A stretch of DNA of 14,700 nucleotides from Candidatus Hydrogenedens sp. GTDB lineage: Bacteria; Hydrogenedentota; Hydrogenedentia; Hydrogenedentales; Hydrogenedentaceae. Location: contig DAOSUS010000076.1 in assembly GCA_035378955.1 (NCBI GenBank), positions 1 to 14,700 on the forward strand, given 5' to 3'. The translations under genes and the position numbers were made by a program. Positions 1 through 8,463 of this stretch are shown piece after piece; positions within the stretch are counted from its first letter, which is position 1, and every line of letters begins with the position of its first letter. The notes beneath the pieces were generated by a model. That model was given only the letters and a program-made list of their open reading frames with translations, ran no database searches and was not told where the DNA came from.

Positions 1-1
1 G

Positions 2-175
2 CGAGTTTTTAATATGGGCATTGGATTACTATTTATAATCCCTGAAGACCATTTAACAAAAGTAATAAAGGCATTTGAACAGGCCGGCGTTTCTGCACAT
101 ATTGTAGGAAAAGCAATCAAAGGAGAAAGAAAAGTATATTATAAGGGTAATTTGAAATATGCTCAACCGAATTGA
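2..175 (+). CDS. purM: Phosphoribosylformylglycinamidine cyclo-ligase (AIR synthetase), C-terminal fragment
   Basis: Only the last 57 codons are inside the window; the gene enters from the left edge in the frame that starts at base 2 and stops with TGA at 173-175. The fragment opens with RVFNMGIGLLF, the conserved FNMGIGM-type segment near the end of AIR synthetase. It continues with the usual alternation of a helix (HLTKVIKAFEQAG) and a strand ending in a Gly-rich tail. The enzyme uses ATP to close FGAM into aminoimidazole ribotide in the cytoplasm, the step after the FGAM synthase encoded next. The stop codon lies 17 bases inside purL, so the two are probably translationally coupled. Identification rests on this short tail plus the purL-purQ context. 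Confidence 0.85.
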   Translation, partial: RVFNMGIGLLFIIPEDHLTKVIKAFEQAGVSAHIVGKAIKGERKVYYKGNLKYAQPN

Positions 176-3125
176 AGTAACTATCCGTCCCGAATTAGAG
201 GACCCCATAGGGAAAAGTTTATCTGCTCAAATCAAAGATGATCTCTCTATTACCTGCAAATCTGTTCGCGTAGTAGATGTTTATACCATTTTAGCCGAAA
301 TAACACCGAAAGAACTCGAAAAAGTAGCCACAGAACTTTTTTCAGATTCCGTTATTCAAATCGCTTCTATAAACCAACATATAAAATTTCCTCAGGAATA
401 CCAACATGTGGTTGAAGTCGGATTTCGTCCAGGTGTAACGGATAATGTCGGGAAAAGTGCACGGGAAGGAATACAGGACACATTATCGAGAAACCTAAAG
501 CCAGATGAATTTGTGTTTAAATCCACAATGTATTGGTTTTCCGGTTTATCAAAAGAAAACTGTTCTCAAGTCGCTCAAAAACTTCTTGCAAATGAACTCA
601 TACAACACTGGAAAGTTTTGTCTTATGATGAATTATCTAATCAAAAAGATATTTCTTTATTACCTATCCCCTTAGTAACAGAAAAAACAAAAACTATTGT
701 TGAAACAATATCTCTAAACCTTTCCGATTCAGAATTATTAGAATTAAGTCAAAAAAGACTTTTAGCCCTTGACTTACGCGAAATGAAAGCCATAAAAGAG
801 TATTTTGAAAATCCAATTACAAAAAAACATCGCACAGCCCTCAACCTCCCTGAATATCCAACCGATATCGAACTTGAAATATTAGCACAAACATGGTCTG
901 AACACTGTAAACATAAAATATTCAATGCAGATATTAAATTTGAAGATAGTAACGGGAATTATACAGTAGTCAACAGCCTATTCAAGACCTTTATCAAATC
1001 CACTACGGACAAATTGAAATCAGAAATTCCGTGGTTGGTTAGTGTTTTTCATGACAACGCAGGATTAATAGATTTCGATAATGAACACCTCATATCAATG
1101 AAAGTCGAAACCCATAATAGCCCCTCTGCATTAGACCCTTATGGTGGTGCTATTACAGGAATTGTGGGAGTTAATCGGGACATTTTAGGTGCCGGTTTGG
1201 GATGCCGTTGTATTCTTAATACAGATGTTTTTTGTTTTGCATCACCTTTCTATGAAGGTAAAATTCCGGAACGATTACTCCATCCACGGCGAGTATTACG
1301 GGGAGTTCACGCAGGTGTCCGTGATGGCGGAAATCAAAGCGGTATTCCCACAGTAAACGGTGCTATTGTCTTTCATGAACGGTTTTTAGGGAAACCCCTT
1401 GTGTTCTGTGGAACAGGGGGCATTATTCCCAAAAAAATAAATAATAAATTAGCCCATGAGAAAAAAGCATATAAAGGCGACCTTATTGTAATGATTGGAG
1501 GGCGAATTGGTAAAGATGGAATTCATGGAGCCACATTTTCCTCGGAAGAATTACATGAAGGCTCACCAGTAACTGCTGTTCAAATAGGCGACCCCATTAC
1601 ACAGAAAAAACTATCCGATTTCCTTTTCGAAGCAAGAGACCGTGGGTTATATAATGCAATAACGGATAATGGAGCTGGGGGATTATCTTCAAGTATAGGT
1701 GAAATGGCAAGAGGTTCAGGTGGTGCAAAAGTTTACTTAGACCGTGCTCCTCTCAAATACGCCGGATTGGCTCCCTGGGAAATTTTCTTGTCAGAATCCC
1801 AGGAACGAATGACTGTAGCTGTATCTCCTCAACACATTAATGAATTTATGAATCTTTCTCAAAAAAGAGATGTTGAATCTACCATATTAGGAGAATTTAC
1901 CGATTCAGGATTTCTGGAATGTTATTTTAATGGCAAATTAATTGCATCCTTGTCTATGGATTTCCTACATGATGGCGTTCCTACAATGAATTTACGGGCA
2001 AAATTAGCAAGTTCAGAGCCGAAATCCTTCTATATTCAACATAAAGGAAATCTCACTGAAGACTTACTACATGTAATAGGTAGTTTGAATGTTTGCAGTA
2101 AAGAAACCTTTGTCAGAATGTATGACCACGAAGTTCAGGCTCAAACAGTGATTAAACCTTTCCAGGGAATTACCCATGACGGTCCTGGTGATGCAACAGT
2201 AATTCGTCCTATTTATTGTTCCAATCGTGGTCTTGCAATTAGTTGTGGTATTTGTCCCAAATATAGCGACTTAGACTGTTACCAGATGGCTGCAAATGCT
2301 GTGGACGAAGCTGTCAGAAACTTAGTAGCAGTAGGTGTAAAATTAGGTAATATCGCTGGATTAGATAACTTCTGCTGGCCTGACCCTGTAGAAAGTGAAA
2401 AGACACCCGATGGCGCACATAAATTAGCTCAATTGGTTTTAGCCTGTCAGGGCTTGCATGATACCTGCCTTGCCTACAAAGTTCCTTTGATAAGCGGTAA
2501 AGATAGCATGAAAAATGATTACAAAATTGGAAACATCAAAATATCTATCCCACCTACATTATTATTTACTGCAATTGGATTTATAGAAGATATACAGAAT
2601 ACAATGACTATGGATGTGAAAAACGCCGGAGATAAAGTCTATCTTATTGGTAAAACTGTTGAAGCAATAGGTGGAAGTGAATGGGCAGAAATTCATAAGT
2701 TTGAAGGAGGAACTGTTCCTACCGTTAATACAGAGAAAGCCATACTCCAATATAACCGAATATATGAATCTATCCAAAACAGATGGATTTCCTCCTGTCA
2801 TGACTGTTCTGATGGTGGGCTTGCTGTTGCATTAGCAGAAAGTGCTTTTGCAGGTGGGCTTGGCATGAAAATAGACATTATGACAATGGGTGTTCATAAC
2901 GATATTGTCGCTTTATTTAGCGAGACACCTTGCCGTCATATTGTAACCGTATCTCCTCAATATGAAAACGATTTCCTGAAATTAATGAACGGTTTGGATG
3001 TTTTCTATTTAGGTGAAGTAACAGAACAACCTCAATTTTTAGTTTATGGCGTTACAAGTCACCTTATCATCAATACTTCTATTTTTGAACTTAAAGAAGC
3101 ATGGCAGAAAACTTTACGGATATAA
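159..3125 (+). CDS. purL: FGAM synthase large subunit PurL with fused PurS-like N-terminal tandem
   Basis: 988 residues. It makes FGAM from FGAR, ATP and ammonia supplied by the PurQ glutaminase encoded next. The first part (about residues 4-72 and 84-155) consists of two similar PurS-type units, opening RIEVTIRPELEDPIGKSL and VVEVGFRPGVTDNVGKSA. This matches the PurS-dimer-like N-terminal domain known from long PurL proteins. Next come the linker and the catalytic signatures TWSEHCKHK (residues 245-253, with His249 at the conserved position) and KVETHNSPSALDPYGG (from residue 315). The second half carries DNGAGGLSSSIGEMARGSGG, SGKDSMKN and SCHDCSDGGLAVALAES. There is no C-terminal amidotransferase domain. 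The protein is therefore longer than the ~740-residue Bacillus PurL but shorter than the ~1300-residue single-chain enzyme. The ATG at 159 lies inside purM and places the PurS strand correctly; AAGGG at 143-147 is a possible but distant ribosome site. Confidence 0.96.
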   Translation: MLNRIEVTIRPELEDPIGKSLSAQIKDDLSITCKSVRVVDVYTILAEITPKELEKVATELFSDSVIQIASINQHIKFPQEYQHVVEVGFRPGVTDNVGKSAREGIQDTLSRNLKPDEFVFKSTMYWFSGLSKENCSQVAQKLLANELIQHWKVLSYDELSNQKDISLLPIPLVTEKTKTIVETISLNLSDSELLELSQKRLLALDLREMKAIKEYFENPITKKHRTALNLPEYPTDIELEILAQTWSEHCKHKIFNADIKFEDSNGNYTVVNSLFKTFIKSTTDKLKSEIPWLVSVFHDNAGLIDFDNEHLISMKVETHNSPSALDPYGGAITGIVGVNRDILGAGLGCRCILNTDVFCFASPFYEGKIPERLLHPRRVLRGVHAGVRDGGNQSGIPTVNGAIVFHERFLGKPLVFCGTGGIIPKKINNKLAHEKKAYKGDLIVMIGGRIGKDGIHGATFSSEELHEGSPVTAVQIGDPITQKKLSDFLFEARDRGLYNAITDNGAGGLSSSIGEMARGSGGAKVYLDRAPLKYAGLAPWEIFLSESQERMTVAVSPQHINEFMNLSQKRDVESTILGEFTDSGFLECYFNGKLIASLSMDFLHDGVPTMNLRAKLASSEPKSFYIQHKGNLTEDLLHVIGSLNVCSKETFVRMYDHEVQAQTVIKPFQGITHDGPGDATVIRPIYCSNRGLAISCGICPKYSDLDCYQMAANAVDEAVRNLVAVGVKLGNIAGLDNFCWPDPVESEKTPDGAHKLAQLVLACQGLHDTCLAYKVPLISGKDSMKNDYKIGNIKISIPPTLLFTAIGFIEDIQNTMTMDVKNAGDKVYLIGKTVEAIGGSEWAEIHKFEGGTVPTVNTEKAILQYNRIYESIQNRWISSCHDCSDGGLAVALAESAFAGGLGMKIDIMTMGVHNDIVALFSETPCRHIVTVSPQYENDFLKLMNGLDVFYLGEVTEQPQFLVYGVTSHLIINTSIFELKEAWQKTLRI

Positions 3126-3134
3126 GGAAAGTTT

Positions 3135-3920
3135 ATGATTCAAGTTCTTGTTCTAACAGGTTTTGGCATAAATTGTGAACGGGAAACAGCACACACCTTC
3201 CAACAAGCAGGTGGTGAACCTTTACTTATCCATCTCAATGATTTAATTGAAAAACCGGATTATCTGGATAAATCTAAAATTCTTGCTATTCCTGGCGGGT
3301 TCTCTTTCGGTGATGACATAGCATCAGGCAGAATCTTAGCCAATAGAATTCGTTATCGTTTAGAAAAACCTCTACAAAAATTTATCAATGATGGAAAACT
3401 CATTATTGGTATATGTAATGGCTTCCAGGTGATGGTTAAAATGGGTATCTTACCTCTGTTTCAAAAAGAATTTAAACAATTGGTAACATTAACTCATAAT
3501 AATTCGGGTCGTTTTGAAGATAGATGGGTTTCCTTAAATGTAAACACAAGTTCACCATGTATCTGGACAAAAGGTATAGAATATATTGAATTACCTGTTC
3601 GACACGGAGAAGGAAAATTCATAACAAAAGATGACATTATCTTAAAACAACTTAAAGAAAACCATCAAATCGTGATACAATATGCAAAAAAAGATAAGTC
3701 ATTGGCAAAGGGAGAATATCCCGCTAACCCCAATGGTTCTATAGAAGACATCGCAGGTATTTGCGACCCTTCGGGTAAGATTTTTGGTTTGATGCCTCAT
3801 CCAGAAGCCTTTTGGGATGCCAAATTACATCCTTTATGGAATCGTCTTCAACTTAAAGGACCCGGAGATGGTCTAAAAATATTTGAGAATGGAGTTTCCT
3901 TTGCCAATTCTCATCTATAA
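3135..3920 (+). CDS. purQ: FGAM synthase glutaminase subunit PurQ
   Basis: 261 residues, class I glutamine amidotransferase. It hydrolyses glutamine and passes ammonia to PurL. The nucleophile elbow GICNGFQVM puts the catalytic Cys at residue 94, and LMPHPEAFWD supplies His222 and Glu224 of the triad. The N-terminus VLVLTGFGINCERET and the segment IPGGFSFGDDIASGR are typical of PurQ rather than of other class I amidotransferases. The gene starts 9 bases after the purL stop, with AAGGAAAG at 3124-3131 directly upstream of the ATG, as expected for a co-translated subunit pair. Because PurS is fused to PurL here, PurL plus PurQ should make a two-gene complex. Confidence 0.96.
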   Translation: MIQVLVLTGFGINCERETAHTFQQAGGEPLLIHLNDLIEKPDYLDKSKILAIPGGFSFGDDIASGRILANRIRYRLEKPLQKFINDGKLIIGICNGFQVMVKMGILPLFQKEFKQLVTLTHNNSGRFEDRWVSLNVNTSSPCIWTKGIEYIELPVRHGEGKFITKDDIILKQLKENHQIVIQYAKKDKSLAKGEYPANPNGSIEDIAGICDPSGKIFGLMPHPEAFWDAKLHPLWNRLQLKGPGDGLKIFENGVSFANSHL

Positions 3921-3949
3921 CATAGTAACTCTTAATAGATTTGTAATAT

Positions 3950-5125
3950 ATGCATAAGAAAAAATCTGATTTTGCTGTAAATGATTATAATCTGATACAA
4001 ACAAGAAAAGACTGGGAAAATGCACTTAAAATCATTTCAATCGAACCTAAAATCGCTATTGACCTTGAGGCAAACTCTTTATATGAATACCCTGGTGAAA
4101 TCTGTCTCATTCAAATTTCGGTCCGTGGTTTTGACTTCCTATTGGATCCATTAGCCCACTTTCCTTTCCCGGAATTAGGAGAACTATTCGCCAATAAAAA
4201 TGTTTTAAAAATTTTTCATGCATCAGAATACGATTTAAGATTGCTCTGGAAACAATACAAATGGCAAATTATAAATCTTTTCGATACTATGTGGGCAGGA
4301 AAACTTTTGGGTTGCAAACAATTAGGACTTGTCTCCTTACTTAAAACATTTTTAAATGTCCAACACGATAAAAAATTTCAGAAATCAAACTGGAAACATC
4401 GTCCTCTTTCTAATCAACAACTAAGTTATGCTTATCGGGATTCTCATTATCTAATCCCATTAGCAGAAGTTTTACAAAAACAACTTGAAGAAAAAGGCTT
4501 ATGGGATGAGGCACAAGAAATTTTTAATGATTTTTCAAAAGGAATAATAGTAGAAGAGGAAGAACAAAAATCCATTCAATTCTATAAAGCATTTCGAAGT
4601 AAAAATCTACCTGAAAAAAATTTAAAAATCTTACAAAAACTTTTCTTCTTCCGTGAAGAATTAGGTCAATCTTTACATATTCTTCCTAACAAATTAATTT
4701 CCAACAAATGCCTGCTAAACATATCTAAAAAAATTCCCGAAACTCTTGATGAATTAAATCTCATAACAACTACACATTCAATATCAAATAAAATTAAAAA
4801 ACAGGAACTACTCGAAGTTATATTAAAAACGATAAATTCGGAAGAACCTTTATATACACCTCCAGTAAACAATAATCCACAAATAAAAAACCGAACCTCT
4901 CTTCTTTTACAATGGAGAAAACAAAAATCAATTATGCGTGATATTGATTCTGATGCTATCATCCCCAAAAACAAACTTTTCCTATTAGCATTACATGGTC
5001 CTAAAACTATATCGGAACTGGAGCAATTAGAAATTCTGGGACCTGTGCGTTTAAAAATGTATGGTGAAGAAATAATTAATCTTTTTAAGAAAGCCGATGA
5101 GTTTTCTGAACAACAACAATCGTAA
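3950..5125 (+). CDS. rnd: Ribonuclease D-type 3'-5' exoribonuclease
   Basis: 391 residues, cytoplasmic. The DEDD exonuclease domain fills about residues 12-190. Its motifs are IDLEANSL (Asp38, Glu40), FHASEYDLRLL (Asp95) and YAYRDSHYL (Tyr161, Asp165), which give the four metal-binding acids and the DEDDy tyrosine. KSNWKHRPLSNQQL just before the last motif is the RNase D version of a conserved block. The remaining ~200 residues are helical and fit the HRDC-like region of RNase D; the segment around residues 317-385 (RTSLLLQWR to the C-terminus) resembles one HRDC unit. The family trims the 3' ends of tRNA precursors and other structured RNAs. The gene lies 29 bases after purQ. In-frame TAA at 3944-3946 rules out a longer product. 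No Shine-Dalgarno is visible before the ATG, so translation may rely on coupling or an unstructured leader. Confidence 0.92.
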   Translation: MHKKKSDFAVNDYNLIQTRKDWENALKIISIEPKIAIDLEANSLYEYPGEICLIQISVRGFDFLLDPLAHFPFPELGELFANKNVLKIFHASEYDLRLLWKQYKWQIINLFDTMWAGKLLGCKQLGLVSLLKTFLNVQHDKKFQKSNWKHRPLSNQQLSYAYRDSHYLIPLAEVLQKQLEEKGLWDEAQEIFNDFSKGIIVEEEEQKSIQFYKAFRSKNLPEKNLKILQKLFFFREELGQSLHILPNKLISNKCLLNISKKIPETLDELNLITTTHSISNKIKKQELLEVILKTINSEEPLYTPPVNNNPQIKNRTSLLLQWRKQKSIMRDIDSDAIIPKNKLFLLALHGPKTISELEQLEILGPVRLKMYGEEIINLFKKADEFSEQQQS

Positions 5126-5160
5126 TACAATATTATAAAAATAATTACAATTTCTATTGT

Positions 5161-5165
5161 GGGAG
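5161..5165 (+). promoter_or_regulatory. Ribosome binding site that decides the start of the barrel gene
   Basis: GGGAG lies 8 bases upstream of the ATG at 5174. A longer reading would start at a GTG at 5159, but that codon overlaps this site and has no ribosome site of its own. The ATG start also gives a cleaner export signal (MWLKLNKFFYRL followed by a hydrophobic run). Confidence 0.7.
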
Positions 5166-5173
5166 TATGTATT

Positions 5174-6691
5174 ATGTGGTTAAAACTAAATAAATTCTTT
5201 TATAGGCTTATTTTTATTCTTCCTATAATCATATCAATGTGCATAATAAATCACCCTATTTATACAGATGAACCTGCTTTACCTAAAGGATTATCTTCAA
5301 CAGAAAACACCAATCCCTCTCAACCCCCTAACAACAACGAACCTACGCTACCGCAAGGTTTATCACCATCATCTCATTCAGAACCGCAACTTCCCCAAGG
5401 ATTGCAATCTCAACCTACAAATGAACCCCAACTCCCACAAGGGTTAGGACAATATAATAATAAAGAAGAAAAAAAAGAAGAGAATAAACAAAAGAAATCA
5501 ATACCTTTTCATATAGATATCAAAGGATTTTGGGATAATCGTGCCGGGATTCGTTATAGAGAAGACAGGCAACAATCAAAAGACTTAATCCTGGGTGAAT
5601 CTCGTTTGCAATTAAGAGCCGATAAATTCTGGGATAAAGTAAGCATTGAAACTACAGGGGACTTTTACGGAGATTTTGTTCAAGAAGAATTAAATTTCGA
5701 CCTTCGCCAGGCAAGGTTGACATGGACATTATCTCCCACTTTAGATTTACGAATAGGACGACAAATTCTTACATGGGGAACAGGAGACCAAATTTTTATT
5801 AATGACCTCTTCCCCAAAGATTGGAATTCCTTTTTCGTGGGAAGAGAACAGGAATATCTTAAAGCCCCGTCTGATTCCATAAAATTAGGTTGGTACCCCG
5901 AATGGTTTAACTTCGAACTTGTATATACTCCCCGTTTTACACCAGATAGATATATCACAGGTGACCCTATCACTTTCTGGAATCCTCTTTTTAATGAACT
6001 CCAAGGGGAAGAACAAGAAATTCGACCCGACCATCCTGGTCCTCGCTTCCATGATGATGAATGGGCTTTCCGTGCATATAGAAAGATAAACAACTTCGAA
6101 TTTGCCCTATATGCTTATTCTGGAAGATGGAAAAGTCCGGGTGGGCAGAAACTATTACCTCCTCTACAAGCCTATTTTCCAAAACTAAATGTTTATGGAA
6201 CCAGTTTAAGAGGACCTGTGGGAAAAGGGATACTATCTTTAGAAATGGGTTATTACGATTCTAAAGAAGACCGTGATGGAAGTAGTCCCTTCATAAATAA
6301 CTCCGAATTTCGTTTCTTAGTAGGATATGAACAGGAATTAGCAAAAGACTTTACTGGCGCCTTCCAGGTCTATTTAGAACACATGTTAGATTATGAAAAT
6401 TACGAAAGCAATCAGCCCTTCTGGGTACATAATAAAGATGAAAATCGCCTCTTAACCACAATCCGTCTCACAAGACAATTAATGAACCAAAATCTTATTT
6501 TGTCATGGTTCATGTATTATTCACCAACAGACCAGGACTTCTTTTTAAGACCTAATGTTCGTTATAAGATAAATGATAAATGGTGGGTCGAAGGTGGTGC
6601 CAATATATTTATTGGGAATGAACCTTATACCTTCTTTGGACAATTTATGGAAAACTCAAATATTTACATAGGTGCAAGATGTTATTTCTAA
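5174..6691 (+). CDS. Predicted outer-membrane beta-barrel protein with N-terminal EPxLPxGL repeats
   Basis: 505 residues from the ATG at 5174. Residues 1-30 form an export signal: Lys/Arg-rich start, then a hydrophobic run (LIFILPIIISMCII). Residues 33-91 carry four EPxLPxGL repeats in a Pro/Gln/Asn/Ser-rich linker, followed by a charged stretch (KEEKKEENKQKK). From about residue 110 to the end there are alternating strands rich in aromatic and polar residues, such as LDLRIGRQILTWG, DNRAGIRYRE and FALYAYSGRW. The chain ends NIYIGARCYF, with the terminal Phe expected of proteins inserted by the BAM complex. The block GRQILTWGTGDQIFINDLFP resembles conserved strands of porin-like proteins in other Gram-negatives, but I cannot assign a named family or a substrate. 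The next gene, 29 bases downstream, is also exported, so the two may act together. The role (channel, transporter or scaffold) is unknown. Confidence 0.75.
   Translation: MWLKLNKFFYRLIFILPIIISMCIINHPIYTDEPALPKGLSSTENTNPSQPPNNNEPTLPQGLSPSSHSEPQLPQGLQSQPTNEPQLPQGLGQYNNKEEKKEENKQKKSIPFHIDIKGFWDNRAGIRYREDRQQSKDLILGESRLQLRADKFWDKVSIETTGDFYGDFVQEELNFDLRQARLTWTLSPTLDLRIGRQILTWGTGDQIFINDLFPKDWNSFFVGREQEYLKAPSDSIKLGWYPEWFNFELVYTPRFTPDRYITGDPITFWNPLFNELQGEEQEIRPDHPGPRFHDDEWAFRAYRKINNFEFALYAYSGRWKSPGGQKLLPPLQAYFPKLNVYGTSLRGPVGKGILSLEMGYYDSKEDRDGSSPFINNSEFRFLVGYEQELAKDFTGAFQVYLEHMLDYENYESNQPFWVHNKDENRLLTTIRLTRQLMNQNLILSWFMYYSPTDQDFFLRPNVRYKINDKWWVEGGANIFIGNEPYTFFGQFMENSNIYIGARCYF
5270..5446 (+). repeat. 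Four coding repeats of the octapeptide EPxLPxGL
   Basis: The units are EPALPKGL (5270-5293), EPTLPQGL (5339-5362), EPQLPQGL (5381-5404) and EPQLPQGL (5423-5446). Units 2-4 have a strict 42-base (14-residue) period and unit 1 lies 69 bases before unit 2. The DNA of the units differs at many third positions (GGATTA, GGTTTA, GGATTG, GGGTTA for the final Gly-Leu). The peptide has therefore been conserved rather than recently copied. The repeats sit between the signal sequence and the barrel, so they should be in the periplasm. Confidence 0.9.
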
Positions 6692-6720
6692 TCATCTGAT
6701 ACTACATAGGACGCTGTATA

Positions 6721-8460
6721 ATGCAAAAGCAAAATAAAGTAAAACTTTTTTATATTCTCTGTTTATTAATCCTATCATTTCTTGCAACAGATAATATTTA
6801 CGCTAAAAAGAAATCTTCTGATAAAAACTCTCCCCCGAAACAGTCTATTCCCACTAACCAATATGAAAACCAACAATATAGTGAATATTCAGGACCCAAA
6901 GGGACATTAGATATTGATGTAACGGATGTCTTGGGAAAGTATTGGGGAGCCAGAGTTGATTTATTGAATATAGAAGATGGGAAACGATACCGCTTTGATT
7001 TTCCTGAAGGTAAAGGAGAACAAAAAGTCCCTGTGGGAAGTTTTAGAGCTTATGTTTATGCCTATGATAACGGGGTCCCTGTAATGGTTCAAATCAAAGA
7101 TATTACCATAAAAGAAAATCAACCTGTTTTCATTCCAATCACACTTTTAGAAGGAACTACAGGTCCCCTTGTTTTAAGAGATTTTGATAGTGATTGTGAC
7201 CTTGTGTTGGATAGAGTTGAAATAGAATCGGGCACAGACCCTTACAACCCTCTGGATATCCCCGGTAAAAAAACAATACCTGTCGAAAATAAAGTTATCC
7301 AGAATAAACCAGGATGGTATAAAGGTGAATTATGTTGCTTCTCTAAATATAGTATTGGTAGTGAAACCGTAGGAGAATTAATCAAAAGAGCAGAAAAGGA
7401 TGGGCTTGATTTCCTCGCTATAACAGATATAAACACATTAAAATCCATTGAAGACCCTGAATATCGTTCCGACAAACTTGTTCTCATACCTGCAATGAAA
7501 TGGGGAAATGACCAGATGGGATATGCTCTGGTCTACTGTCCACGAACACCTTTGGATAGCCCAACAACAATTCCAGAAGCACAGGCAGAATGCCTTCGTG
7601 TTCAGGCACAGGGAGGTATTTTTGCTATTGCACATCCATGTTTCCCCACAGGATTCTGGCGATGGGGATTAAATTATGTAAATGCTATTCAGGTATGGTG
7701 TAGAGAATGGAGAGCCATCCCACCCCTTACTTTAGACAAATTAGACGATTGGCTCAAAGAAAAAAAAGACGGAAAATTTATTTACTCCCTTGCTGCGGCT
7801 GTAAATGAATCAAAAATAGCCTCTGTTTCCGCTAATTCTCAATCTGCCCGTTTCTGGGATTATGAAATAGCACGGGGAGCTATGGTCTGTGGTATTGCAG
7901 GAAGTCATTCTTCAAATCCATCGGTTCCCTTAGGAACACCTATAACCTATGTTCGTGCAGAAAATAAATCTTTAGCTGCTATCCTTGAAGGACTTCGTTT
8001 AGGTAGAACTTATGTATCTACAGGGGTTAATGGTCCTAAATTAAGTTTTATGGCTGATTCATTAGCCGATAATAAAATAGATGTAAGTATTGGGGGCATT
8101 GTTCCCTTAGGGATAGACATTCGTTTTGAAGCCATCGCTGAAAATGCAAAAGGAAAAAAATTAGAAGTTTTATTTAATGGAAGACCCATCGTTACAAAAA
8201 TAATTGAAAGCGACAACTTTACGGTTCGTTTCACGGACAAACCTGTCCGCAGTGGTGCTTACCGTCTCCGTGTTATAGGTCCTCCAGAGAATACAAAAGG
8301 TTTTGGCGATGTGGAAGTATATGCTATGACCAGCCCCATTTATGCACAAGATATTACTGCTGAATTACTCTGGCGTTTGCCTAAATTTGACCCGAAAAAA
8401 GCATGGATAGAAATTAAGCCCAGTGAAGAAGGTTCCTATCTCAACCTTCCTGAAAACTAA
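6721..8460 (+). CDS. Exported CehA/McbA-like PHP-fold protein with degenerate metal site
   Basis: 579 residues. Signal peptide at 1-28 (YILCLLILSFLATDNIYA, probable cut after IYA). About 60-148 is a beta-sandwich-like region resembling carboxypeptidase-regulatory/PEGA folds. Residues 154-167 (DFDSDCDLVLDRVE) match a bacterial EF-hand/thrombospondin-3-type calcium loop, followed by SGTDPYNP. From about 198 to 445 the order of motifs is that of the CehA/McbA branch of PHP phosphoesterases, ending in LGTPITYVRAENKSLAAILE and GLRLGRTYVSTGVNGP. A beta-rich tail follows. Most metal ligands are replaced: GELCCFSKYSIGS (202-214) stands for GDLHxHSxxSDGx, ITDIN (234-238) for ITDHN, Lys260 for the conserved Glu, Tyr268 for His, and GSHSS (394-398) for GSDAH. 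Only His305 (AHP) remains. Catalysis by the usual mechanism is therefore unlikely. The reading frame is intact over its whole length, so it is not a decayed gene. The start has AGGA 9 bases upstream. Likely periplasmic; function unknown. Confidence 0.78.
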   Translation: MQKQNKVKLFYILCLLILSFLATDNIYAKKKSSDKNSPPKQSIPTNQYENQQYSEYSGPKGTLDIDVTDVLGKYWGARVDLLNIEDGKRYRFDFPEGKGEQKVPVGSFRAYVYAYDNGVPVMVQIKDITIKENQPVFIPITLLEGTTGPLVLRDFDSDCDLVLDRVEIESGTDPYNPLDIPGKKTIPVENKVIQNKPGWYKGELCCFSKYSIGSETVGELIKRAEKDGLDFLAITDINTLKSIEDPEYRSDKLVLIPAMKWGNDQMGYALVYCPRTPLDSPTTIPEAQAECLRVQAQGGIFAIAHPCFPTGFWRWGLNYVNAIQVWCREWRAIPPLTLDKLDDWLKEKKDGKFIYSLAAAVNESKIASVSANSQSARFWDYEIARGAMVCGIAGSHSSNPSVPLGTPITYVRAENKSLAAILEGLRLGRTYVSTGVNGPKLSFMADSLADNKIDVSIGGIVPLGIDIRFEAIAENAKGKKLEVLFNGRPIVTKIIESDNFTVRFTDKPVRSGAYRLRVIGPPENTKGFGDVEVYAMTSPIYAQDITAELLWRLPKFDPKKAWIEIKPSEEGSYLNLPEN

Positions 8461-8463
8461 CCT

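Noticed and set aside
4666..5130. 154-codon open frame on the - strand inside rnd
   Set aside because: It lies wholly opposite a well-identified exonuclease gene, has no recognisable motifs and is Cys/Ser-rich as antisense shadows often are.
5159..5173. GTG start giving a barrel protein longer by five residues
   Set aside because: The GTG overlaps the GGGAG box that serves the ATG at 5174 and has no ribosome site of its own.
5174..5270. Lipoprotein signal at ISMC in the barrel protein
   Set aside because: Met at the position before Cys does not fit a lipobox, and a barrel protein is not expected to be lipidated.
8428..8449. Hairpin GAAGGTT/AACCTTC as terminator of the PHP-like gene
   Set aside because: It lies inside the last codons, and the nearest T-run (8475-8481) is about 25 bases further on, too far for an intrinsic terminator.
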